NCBI GenBank assembly: GCA_009767595.1
Contig: VSDK01025429.1
Span: 204,890-268,889, forward strand
DNA: 64,000 nt
Direction: 5' to 3'
Source of the DNA: Symbiodinium kawagutii
Lineage: Eukaryota; Sar; Dinophyceae; Suessiales; Symbiodiniaceae
How positions within the stretch are numbered: position 1 is the first letter of the stretch; each line of letters opens with the position of its first letter. Made by a program: the position numbers and the translations under genes. Below the pieces are notes generated by a model that was not told the origin of the DNA, searched no databases, and saw only the letters and a list, made by a program, of their open reading frames with translations. This document shows positions 1 to 11,800 of the stretch, piece by piece.

Positions 1-368
1 ACGCCTACCAGGTTGCACCAAGGCTCGATGCAGCCATGGTCGCACGCAGGGGTTCCCATGTGGTAGTTTCTAGCCGTGGATGCTGATGCTCTTCACCTAG
101 TATCCATCATGATAAAGGTTAGGTTAGTCTCCACACCAACCAAACTTTGGCATACGAGGATTGCATTTTACATGACCTGAAGCAACTGCTTCCCTCCGCA
201 CAAGTAACTTGTGGAATTGGAAACTTGTGGACTGCAGGGCGCACCACCACAAGAAGTGAGGTGACATCACCCCGTGTAATTCAGGCCCCTCACTGCTTAG
301 TCACGGTTGGTCTAAAAGCTGTTGATCAAAATTTGTCATGCTGTGCTCATAGAATTCAAAATTTAGCC

Positions 369-3300
369 TCAACGAGGCGATATGAGCGCAGCCTCGATCT
401 GTTTCAAGTACCCTTTGAAGCTGACGGTACATTTGCCCGAGACCCCCTCTGTAGTACCTAAGCAAACATCATTCAAAATTATCCGCACCCTAGCGAAAGA
501 ACAACATGATTGCATATAAGAATACTTTAAAGCTAATGTTTATGCCATATGAAGCTAAGTGTATCTGGTTGGTGGTTTGAACCCCTATGAAAAATATCAA
601 TCAGTCAATCAACCGATCATTTGTTCATACTGGTGATCAAAATGTTTACAACCACCCACCAGGTATTCCCATGAGTTGGGGAACCAAACTCTTAACCTGC
701 CTGTCTCTCTCCTTTCTCCATGCCTTGCACTTGGGGAACGCAGTGAAGATGTCGGGCCCACCGATGCGCTCCGACAGCATCTTGTGCTGGTCCAGCCTGG
801 GGGAACCATGGGGAACGCGGGCATAGTTCCGTGCATCCTACATGCAGTACTTGACCTGTCAAATCAATCTAATCGGGCATACTCATCTAAATCATTCCAA
901 ATCTGTTGAACCTGTTGGTTTATGTTTAATACCTTATGGTTCCAAAAAGTCGCCTTTTAGCTGATCAATGTATCCATTCTCATCGAATCTAACCAATCTA
1001 TCTCTTTACATTAGCCCATCTGTGTGTCTCTATCTTATTATTCATATTGATCAAACATCCGTCAGTATTTTGGTCCATCCAGCACCCCGTATGCATTGAG
1101 CACTGCCAAATAATCATCTTACCTTCTATCTTTCCCCGTGTCAGCTGACCGTGAGGTCGCTGTGTTTAGAATAGAGGCTGCTGGGAAATAGCCGGACATG
1201 ACGGGCTTCTACATGAATCGTTGCCCGCTACGTCCACCAAAACCTGTGTATTCTGCATTGATGGTACGAGCATATTGAGATGATTGTGGGAAAAGGATGG
1301 TCGGGACCTGGACGGCACACAATAAATGATGTCACATGTTGGGATGCTCACGAATGCCACACAAATGTGCTTCTGTAGTTGGCAGCACGATCAAGGCACA
1401 CCAAAACACCGCATAGCTACAGGCTATAGCAGCTATGGGAAGGACAATGCGAGATACTAATGCGATAAACCGTCCCAGTGCTTCCGACTTTTCAGACCCC
1501 TGGGCTTTCGATCTCTGCTCGCTGAACTCAGGGCTTTGTTTCTGGTCTCGCCGCGGGTGAATCCAATGATAATCACCAAGCTACACCCCCCCGGCCCGCT
1601 GCATCCCGTTGCCACGCCCAGCAACATCTCCCAAATGTGGAAGTCTGCCACTCCAGGCCCATCTGCCAATACAAACCACTTACCACCGCTGATGTTGTCC
1701 TGCCCCAGCTACCTTCTGATGATGTGCAGTAGGTCTAATTACTTGCAGCTAATTGGGCTCGTAGACCAGCTGAAAAATGGTGGGCATCAGCTTGTATCTG
1801 TAAGGTGTGTAAATCATGTATTGTGTCTACTCACTGGCTTGCGCAAGCCAATAGCACTCTCTGTTTTTTCTCGTCCACAAATTGGCTTACCAGATGGATC
1901 TTGGTCCCAACGCGGGCATCTTTTGGGTTTTTTTCCCTTGGGCCAAGAAAATGTCAATCCCAGTAACATACAATATCCATGATGACCTCATCATCCTTAT
2001 CTGGTTTTGATTCTGAAGGGCCATTGCTTCAGAAGAACCTGGCACTGGGAAGCCAACCATCCGTTGAAGAAACCAATCACTCTAACTAGTGCAACTCAGA
2101 AATATCTGATGTGGTTGCACAATGTTGCGTAAGCATGGTCATCAATCCCATGAACATCAGCCTTGTGTAAAAAGTTGTTCGAGTATTGCCGGGTACGAAG
2201 GTGCAGTATTTGGGGCTCCTGTTCTCTGACCACATTGACGTTATTTTCAGGATTTCATCCTGATTTGCGTGCAATATGATCACCAAACACCAAGATCATC
2301 TCATCACAAAACTAAGAAACAAACTATACTTGCTGTTTGAATGCGCAAGTAAAACATTTGAAGTGAAAAACTTGCCCTTTATCGACAATTTGCTATTGCC
2401 GAGCAAGCAAACGTGAAAGAACACTGGCTTGGTGTTCCTGTAGTTTTTAAATCACTTTGGCTTTGTTTTCCCCCTGGTCCCCGGGACAGTCCTTGAAGGC
2501 AAGCAAGTTCTCAAACTTTGCGAAGGGTGCCTTCTGAACCTGGGGGCCAAGTTTGTGAACTGGATTCAACAAATCATGGCACAACATAGTAACGCAGTTA
2601 TGCCATGTTATACCTACATGATTCGTTACAAGTTGTTTCAATGTCTGAGCCCGTTCAAATACATCGCAGGTGATGTCAACAAAAAGAAACCTGCGAGCAG
2701 CGTCTAGTCTAATCCAGCTCTTCTGGAGTTCGGCTGATTCGGGGACTGTCCCCAGGATCGGATCTTCAGGCGTTGTTGCAATCTCCTACAAATATGATCA
2801 TGTCGTAAACTCCCTGATCCTAGTGCCTAGATCCTCCTAATATGAATCCCCAAAAAGAGACACGACTTAGGAACAGGGTTTTAGGGGACGCCAACGGACT
2901 AAGCTTCTGCTTGGCGGGCTGGCTCGTCAAAATAGATGATGGGAAATTCCACGCACTGGGCAGATTGAGATGCATGACCCAAAACCAAAACCGAAGTGTT
3001 CTCACACTTTTCAAGAGGCTGGCGGGAGGATTGGGTAGTGGCGCCAAGGTCCTGAATTTGAACAAGGGCACTCATGCTCCTACAGGCTCCTAAGGGACTA
3101 GCTGGGGGCGGCTGCATGTCTTCACCCCTGGGTCACCCAACAACTCCTAACGCTTTGCCGTCAAACTCCTCCTTGCTGCGGGTCACATTCCTGAGCTGTG
3201 GCTGCACGTGCCGGGAATCAACAGTTCAGTTCCAACAGCCCCAAGAATTGTCAAGTGTCCAAGTTTTCCAGCAAAACCAGGATTTAGATGCACCACAAGA

Positions 3301-5408
3301 AGTAGCTTCTCATTTTGAATGACCTAGGCGTGTGCCTAATTGTGCCTAGGCCCTCGAGCTCTTGACAAGCATGCCGGCATGCCTCAAATGAGAAAAATAT
3401 TCAAAGTCTGAAAGTCAGGTTTCGCACCTAGGATGTTTGGCATTCTTGTACTTGGCTTCGGCCCATTCCCGAACTCTGTTTCATCCGTCACCCACACAGT
3501 TATACAGAACGCATGGCCGCATGGCACAAATGTTGGTCGACGACGAGGAGCTTGTGTGGGTAGACCAGGTCGATCATGCCTCAATTTAATGCACGAGCTG
3601 ACCTCCCTGTACATCCCTGTACCCCTGCAAACATATGATCCTATGAGTATTTGTATGCATGTGTTGGGATATCCACCCATTGATTTTGGGATGGTCAGTA
3701 ATGACCCATAATTAGGCACAACAATACTCCTCTTGACTCCCAAACTGTCCAAGAATTTCCTCGCACGCGTGTGGAACATCCGTCAACAGCCCGGACGCCC
3801 GGACTGCGTGGCTCAAATAGAATTTGCCAAGGTGTTCCGGCATATTCAAAGTGGCAAAGGGACTCATGCCGAAGGATCCAAAGACAAAAGGCACCCCGTC
3901 CGACGTCCCAACCCAAACTATTCTGAAGTCAGATTGCTGTGTGAAACTTAGCACGCCCGGATCCCCTCAATGCCAGAAGCTAAATGCCCTAAGGCTCAGG
4001 TCATGGAGGGCGATGGACCACAAGCTGCTTTGATGTCGGCAGCTGGTCATTGCCTATGAAGGACCGCTGAAAATCATCAAGCATCAAGAACCCTTGTCCG
4101 GCACAACCCAGCTGCTGTTGCGGACGTCATAGATCTCGCACAACAACTCCTGGTGGTGAAGCATGGTAGCTCCATGTAGCTCCATGGCCCGATGGCCAGG
4201 TTTCTGTTCCGGAAACTGGCTGCGTTATGGTTCGTCCAACTCGCAGTTTTGGCCATCGCCCCCTTGTTTTGATTGCAAGGGCCCCTGGGGATGCTACGAT
4301 GTCCACGCGGTGGTGTTTTTAGAAAGTGATTCATCTGAGTTTTATGTTTCTGCTGCGCCGGGGAGAGGCAGCTGCATCGCAAGCCTGCATTTTCCTGGAA
4401 TGTGGATCGAACATGATCAAACCGCAGCAGCAAAACATACACTAAATAACTGTCATTGGTGATGCACCAAAAACACTGATTGGTCTTGGTTGACAATGAT
4501 CGAACATCATTGATTTAGTACTTGTGCCGCAGCTATGCCCCGTCTCCTGCGTTCGAATCTTCTGTGCTTCTGTGGAGCCGTTCAAGTCAAACTTGTCGCC
4601 CAAATAGCTCAGGATAGCGTTCCTGCAGAGCGTGTCATCACGACTGTTTCAGCTTAGCATTCAGGTGAAGCGCTAACTTTTGACCAAGGAACGTCTGGCA
4701 AATGCAGTTGTCCCCATCCACGAGGTATGGCAAGTTTGCCAAGGGGTTCATGGCCAGAATGGCTGGCTTGCGTTCCTTGAACCATTCCTCACCTGCAGCT
4801 ACAACCCAATCAATTGAAACGCTAGAAAACTGGTGAGCATCATGCAACTGACACACATGCAACAGCCAAAGGTGGTTGCCTCGAAGTATTACACTTGCGC
4901 AGGCCAAGGCAAAAGAAAATTCAGTCCTGTGATGCACCATGAACAGTGTAAAAATTCAAAGTGTGCGAGTACAAGCGGAACTTGTTTAGGAAGTATAAAC
5001 CTTTGGAATCTGATAAAGGTAGGATTCAAAACATACCTGAAATGTTCTCAAATCGGTACTCACGCTGCTGCAAACGAGTTGCCTGTGCAGTACTGCTTAT
5101 CGATGTACTTTGCCTCCTTGTACTCCAAAAGCATGCGGAAAACCTGATGAGGGCACACATTTCAGCAGCTCCTGTTTCTGGGTGCCAGAAAGAGCCACTA
5201 AAAACTTGCACAAAATCGTAGGTGCACATCATGAAACATCCCATGAAATGAGGCAGGTCCTGCACCCACCTGGGACCACCTAGGTCTCCCAAGGCACCCA
5301 CCCATGGCATCCAAGGCAACTTCGCCGAGCTGCGGCACCGAGGCCTCGGATTTTCCAATAGCCGAATTCCATGGGGGCGCCCGGAGCGGCTCCGCCGGAG
5401 TACGCCAT
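369..5408 (-). CDS. Glutathione S-transferase, 11-exon gene
   Basis: The predicted product conjugates glutathione to electrophiles in the cytosol. Exons on the minus strand are 5331-5408, ~5065-5143, 4693-4792, 4547-4622, 4116-4149, 3552-3579, 3154-3190, 2492-2539, 1626-1699, 724-796 and, less surely, 369-446 with the stop. They sum to 705 nt (234 aa), the usual GST length. The N-terminal thioredoxin-fold reads EFGYWKIRGLG, then RMLLEYKEAKYID, then NPLANLPYLVDGD with the glutathione-binding Leu-Pro turn, then CQTNAILSYLG carrying the Gln-Thr-Asn glutathione contact. The helical C-domain follows with SMIDLVYPHK, APFAKFENLL and VADFHIWEMLDQHK. The ATG at 5408 was chosen because it opens the exon with the GYWKIRG motif; a second ATG 12 codons later is an alternative start. 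Phases agree at all junctions except the exon 2/3 donor near 5065, which fits no standard dinucleotide. The last exon is assigned mainly by phase. The gene starts 430 bp downstream of the last synthetase exon, on the same strand. Confidence 0.85.
565..661 (+). repeat. MITE-like inverted-repeat element, copy A
   Basis: Starts CTGGTTGGTGGTTTGAAC and ends with its imperfect inverted copy, ACAACCACCCACCAG. Flanked by gtat on both sides (561-564 and 662-665). Shares an internal CCCCTATG and AATAT block, a GTCAATCAACC-like block and an AAATGTTT block with copies B and C. Confidence 0.6.
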
Positions 5409-5837
5409 GGCACGGACAGCTTCCGGAGGTCGAGCTGAAACAGCTGGCAAATGCTGGTTGAAATGCATGGGTTGCCATAGATTTACAAACGCCATGGCGT
5501 TTAGATGCACGGGTTGCATGGGACGCTTACAAGATTCACAAGCGCCAAATAGTTGCCATAGGTTTCTACAGGTTCCCATAGGATTCCGTTAGTTCCCAAA
5601 ATTTCCTCCCCATTGGTTTCCATAGGTGGCCGAACAAGGATTTTTCTTCAGGGTTGCACGGCTGGACCAGGTCTTGCATGTATTTTTATTTTTCTTACAC
5701 CTCCCGAGCTGCGTCTGGACATTTCCAGGTTCCATTTCTCTTTGGCTTCCTATGTATGGTGAAGTCCGAAATGGTAAAAACCCACAGCCAGGCAGGACAT
5801 CAATCACCACAATCTGGTTGCCAGGCTTGAACCCTGC

Positions 5838-8800
5838 CTGAAAAGGCATAGTTGTTGATCTTCTTTTCAATATCCTCCGCCGTGTCTGTGAGGAAAATGG
5901 CCTGCGCTTGCATCTCTGAACCGGGCCCCGCTACGAAGAAAACACCACCACTTGGGATAGATATGGTGTACCATGGTGTACCATGGTGTACCATGGTGTA
6001 CCATGGTGTACCCATGTGGTGTACCCATGTGTACCCCACATCTTTTCAGATCACCTCTGGACATAGACAGCTGAATTTGGATGGTTGTGCCATGTTGGCT
6101 CCTGTATAGATACCTCGTTTGGGAGCCACTGGGTGGCTCCTGGGTACCCCCATGTGATGACCAGCTGGTGGCATTACCATCGGAGCCAGGCGCCGAGACG
6201 CTGAGTTCTCATCTGAGGCGGCCATCTTTCCCTCTGCACCGGTCAAGGGCGGAAAGAACTTGCCTCAGGTCTACCAGGGGAAGCTGGTACAGTGTTGGGT
6301 CCTCAAATCTGAAACTTTTTGGATGGGAACCATTCAAAATCCAAGCGAATGGAAGCTAATCCAAGCATCTTCTATTAACCCACGGATTTGGAACATGTAG
6401 AGTCAGCCAGTGCATTCGGTGTGACATTGGCTTTTGGACAAAAAGCAGAATGAAACAAACTCACTCACTGGATCTCAATGGGTTTCTTTCATGTCGTTTC
6501 AAGATTGATCCAAATGAAGTGCTCCTAAATTTGAACTGACTCGTAACATGTTGCCTTTGCACAAGTCAGCTCTTTAGAGCTCAAAACGAGCAAATAATGT
6601 CTGGCAATATCATGAATCGGACAAACTTGGCACCAATATTGGCTTACTAAGCACCTGGCACGCATCTGCAACGGTTTGTCGAAGACACGGGTTCAACTCA
6701 ATTGGCAATGAACCGCTAACCTCTTACAAAACAAATAACTAAATCTTTACATGAAACCTGTATGGACTGCTTTACTGTCTGTTGTGGTATGGTGGCTGAT
6801 TCTGACAGTGGAGAATCAGCCACGTTAAGTGGTCTGACTGTTCGCTTAACCAGCTCGCTTCAGCATGAGTGATCCATGAATGAACTGTGACGTTTTGTCG
6901 GTCTTCATGATTAGGAGTTGGCGACTGGTGCAGCGGGGAAAGCCATGAGTTGACTAAATTTTTGAATCTGGAGTGGCTCGCGGTATCACTGTATCACCCT
7001 GCCCCTGCGAACTGGATGCTTGCAACCTGGTGTTTCTACACAAGATTTTGCCGGGTTGCAATGGATCAAGGATGGCTTTCCTTTCAAAGGATGGTCCTTC
7101 CTCATGCGACATCGCAGCCATGGTGCCATGGTCCCTACTGGAGCTGGCAAGTGCCAGCTTCCATCCATGCGTCCGTCCATCAACCAAGCTATCCATCAAC
7201 CAGTCAGCTGCCAACTGTCAACCATGGCTTTTCATAGCCTTTCACTCCAGATTTGGCCTGTCATAGCATTTCGGACAAGGCACGGAACAATCTTGTGTGC
7301 AATGTCTCTGGTCACCTCGCGAGAAGGCGAGGAAACAAGTATTAGCAAGATTGAGGGGGCATCGGTAGGCACCCGGCACAGAAATGAGCCAACCTTCAAT
7401 TGGTCAAGATTGACCCCAAAAAAAGCTCTCACACACAAATTTAAGATGCGATCCGTTCCGCGAATGAAAAGAACAACTCCAAAATGCGCTGAAAACGATC
7501 CCATTCTAAAAAGAAAGCTATGAAGAATGAAGAATGCCGCACCCAAAGCAACAAAATCTGACTGTGCCTCACAGCTCAGTGGCTAAACTCACTTGGCACT
7601 CTGCATTTTGATCAAAATTGTAGTAATCTGTTTGGTGGTTTCCCCCATGAATAATATTTGTCATCCAGCCATTTGTAGATAAATACTAGGGAAAGTGCAA
7701 AATGTTTGAAACCTCCCACCAGGAATGCTTTCCAAACCATCGACAAATGATAATCAGCATCTTCCACCAGGCCCAGTAGACCATCCCAACACCAAAATGG
7801 AGAGATGCAAATACTGAAGCTCACTAATTACGTGATAATACTTGGAACAACGGCATTCACTTGTCAACCAAACCCAGAAGGAGCAGAAGTTATCCAGCTT
7901 GTAGATGTTCGCAGCTCATAATTTTCGCAGTTTTTCGCATCTGGAGCTCCAAGGATTCGCATTGGAGGGAGCCACATGATCCCAGCCCAACTTCCCCGCT
8001 GCACCCTGAAGTAGGGATCCTGATCGATAGCGCATGGAATCCTCAACAAAGAAAGGATGCGCAAAGGGCACTGCTCCATAGCTGGTTAGTAGATGTTAGT
8101 TTGAGTGTTTAAGAGTGATTTGTAGTGTGAAAGATGATTTCTAGAAACAAGTTTGTCATCGGTCGGTTTCAATCTGATCAAGACTGTTTGAATAAGAATG
8201 GTCGATCGATCAGTGCTCAATGGCTGATGGTTAATAACACAGAAGTCTTGTGGATGCCCGCCACCAGCTTCAGCCCCAAGAAATGTCAAGCGGCGTCTGC
8301 ATTTCGAAAGGGGCTTTCAATGGGATTCTGGCTTGGCTGTGGCTGTTTTTGACAGAGTTTGGGTTGTCAATGGTTGGTGGTTGAAGTTGGTCAATGACCA
8401 CATGGTTAATAATAGGCCACCATGGGTCCGGAACAATGGTGACTCTGCTGAAGTTTGGACTGTCAATTCTGTAAAGTTTACTCAGGAAGATCTTCAATCC
8501 TGAGCTGATTCACAAAGGCTATCCCAGTGGTACGATTTCGAGGCGTGGCGCCACCCAAAGTACAACCCAAGAGAGTGAAAACTATTGGAACCCAGGCCTA
8601 AGCGCATGATACAACCACTGCCATGGCCTTGGCTAAAACAACATGGCAATCATCAACAACAAGATGTTACAGCAGAATGGCGCAAGGAATGTAGAACAAT
8701 CTCAGCAACAATGACAATGACAATAGTAGTTGATGAAGATAGGAAGCTGCAAGAATACACATGTCAAAACAGTAGCGAGCCCCACCTGGGGCTGCGGACA

Positions 8801-11800
8801 CCCGTGGCTTTCCTTTTTCTACCTCGATGTGGAAGTCCACTGCGGATCGGCTCACATGATGAGTGAACATGTGACCCTGCTGGGAACATGGAGTGAATTA
8901 ACACTCCTCAAAAACCAAAAGAAAAAGAGCTTTCAGCTCTCTCATCATGTGGTTCACTTGGCAAAGCGACGTGACTCGACGGAACCTGGAAAGCACACTT
9001 CCTTCTGGGTGGACACAGGGATACGACTCCACTCCGTAGCATGAAGATACTTGGAGAAGTCTTTGATCTTGGCAGACTTGGAATTGGAGTTGTTGTACAC
9101 CCACTGTAGGTACTCTTGCATCTCCATATTGCCCTTCTTGGCTTCCTCAGCTGCACGCATCACCATCTTTGCATACGACAGCTGAAGCTTCTGGTACTTC
9201 TGAGTGGTCACCAAAGTTTGACCCCAGTGAGTGACCGAATCAATACCTTCGGGGAGTCCGATCTCTGGAGACGTCTTCTGGGCATCGGGTGGAATCAGCC
9301 CTTCCTCTGATTCAACCTCATCCACAGTGATCCAGGTGTCGTCCATACGACGTTTGGAACCATCATGCATAGCACCGGGACCTGATGCTCCCGAAGCTGA
9401 AGGCTGGTTGCTCACTTCATCAAGCAGTTCCGAAAGACGACCCTGATCCCGCAGCGTAGAGAGACGCTGCAGCAACTGTGCCTGGTCATCATTCGAAGTC
9501 GGCTTGAGGCTCTTACGGGAGGCCATGGTACGAAGAACAAATGAGAAAAGGTCGGGAACACACACTTGCTACCTGCACTGGGACAAGAGAGAAAGTGCTT
9601 GGCGGTGAAGCAAACAAAAACTGTACAACGGATCTGGCGGTGATCTGCACTGTCAGACACTGCTATCAACTATGATTTGAATTAAAGCCACACTAAACAA
9701 CTGACACTCAGGCCAAGCTTGGATGCAATCTACCAATACTACCCCATAGTATCCCTATGATTGACATCTACTATGCTTATTTCCGGAGTGGTGTGCATGC
9801 ACTGTGGTGTCTCTGCTTCTGGTCTCTCTTTTCTTTCTCGTGACGAAGCTGAAGTTGCCTCCTTTGCTGACGACATTCTCTGTGCTGGCGCTTGATGGCA
9901 AGAACGGTGGCTTCCTGATTCAATTGATATTCCCCTACGGATAAGATGGATCTAATCAAATCAGCTGGATCAGATTGGTCCTTGGTTAAGCCATCAGCTA
10001 ACATCAACTGTGTTGGGCACCATCTCACCTTCAGGCCGGTGCGGGACATGCACTGTCGGAGAATTGCTAAGTCTATGGCTACCCGCTTGTCATCGCATTT
10101 GGTGACAGTGGACATGGATGCGAGGTGGTCATACAGAGACTTGCAATCTGTGATACCTGTGAGAACTGATTCGACCTTTGGCCTACATGACTGAAAGAAT
10201 GACTTTGGGGCATCGTTGGAAGTGGAGCTGAGACCAGCATAGTCTCGCAAATCAAAGCTACCATACTTAGCCTCTGTGACCATCAAAGACATCCACTCAG
10301 CTAGTGCACTGGCAGTGGAAAAACACTGTGCTTCTGCACCCAGGGTTGACGAAACGACCCGTGGCAACCGGAAAGACTTCTATGAAAAGGGAGTCCACTT
10401 GGCTGGTTCATTCTTTTGAAGTTCAGGTCCTACAAAAGCAAGGATGTATCCCCCTTGAGTAGCATGCGCCTTGGCGTTTGCAAACCCTGCATCCGAATGG
10501 AAGCAAATGGCAAGTTCGCTCCATGGGATGTATCTCACAGTGATGCTTACATGGCTGTACTGTCGTGCTCTATGCACAAGCTGGTTGGCATACAACAGAT
10601 CCTTCACTTTCGGTGTTGGGAAAGCCTGTTGACTGAACGAAGTTTGAACTGCAAGGTCAGGTCTTGTTTGACTGGCCAACCAGTTGGCAGCACCGTTGAT
10701 GGCACGGAGTGCCGAGACTTCCTTCTCGGAAGCTGGAGCGTCCTTGTTCTTTTGACGTTCGCGAGTGAGAGAGATAGGTTTCAGGTGTTCAGCATACTCT
10801 TTCTGGTGGTATGTTATCTCCAGGGTCTTGGCATCTTGGACATACTGAACTCCACAAAACTCTCCACTCATGGTTCTCCATTTCCGGTAAGGGAAGCGAG
10901 ATTTCAACCTATCGATGGCTTGCTGATACTCTACTCCTTCTCCCCCAGTGATGGTATCATCAACATGTGATCCTAACACACCACACAGCTCACCTGATTT
11001 GTTTCGCAGAAAGTACAAACAGTTGTCGAACTGTGACCGCTGCCATCCTATCTTGCGAGCTTCATCATCGAAAGTGGTCCACCAGTTGAAAGGAGCGTCA
11101 TTGGAACCGTAAAGGTTTCCTTCAATTTCGATGACATCATCAGAATCTACATTGGGTATACCACCTTTGGGCTGTGAAGCAAACAGCGGTCGATATTGTG
11201 GCTGAAGAGGAACGGATTCAAGGAAAGCTCCCTTTATGTCACCTAGATTCATGACCCACTGCTTGGACACCAGGATCTGAAGAACCAAAGTGCGAGCTAG
11301 CTGACTCATAGTCGGGCTATTGAAACAACCTGCATTGATCTTCTCATGAAAATCCGGATCTCTGTGACCTTGCAAGCACAGCCTGGCCTTCATGCGAACT
11401 CCTTCTTCGTCGGACTTCTGGGTGATGACAAAACGAGAACCGATGAAACGATGTGACTGTTCCTGTTTGATCCTACGAGCTTGTTCGCCACTCCATATGC
11501 GTACAGCATTCTTACCTAGCAGCGTCTCCCATTGAGCTGTCTTAGCTAAATCAATCTTTTCCTGAAGTTCTGGTTCGTTACCTGATGGTTGATACTCCTT
11601 CTGCATTTTCTTTTGCATGAAGGCTGCCATGTATGTTTCATACGTGGGAGTGTCGTCTTCTTCTAGGATATGATCTTCATGTATGGTCAACAAAACCTCA
11701 TCATTGGACGACAAATCGGCCTCTGTTCTGGTCCGATGAGCTGGAGGCTCGCAACTACCGCTGCCTGGGCTCGCTTCTCGCTTGTGACTGTCGGTACGAG

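Noticed and set aside
565-661. The ggtttgaacccc word, considered as the T-arm of a tRNA gene.
   Set aside because: No acceptor stem, anticodon arm or CCA-adjacent pairing could be built; the word is part of the MITE-like end.
1536-1982. A 148-codon plus-strand open frame.
   Set aside because: It overlaps the transferase exon 1626-1699 on the opposite strand and shows no conserved motif.
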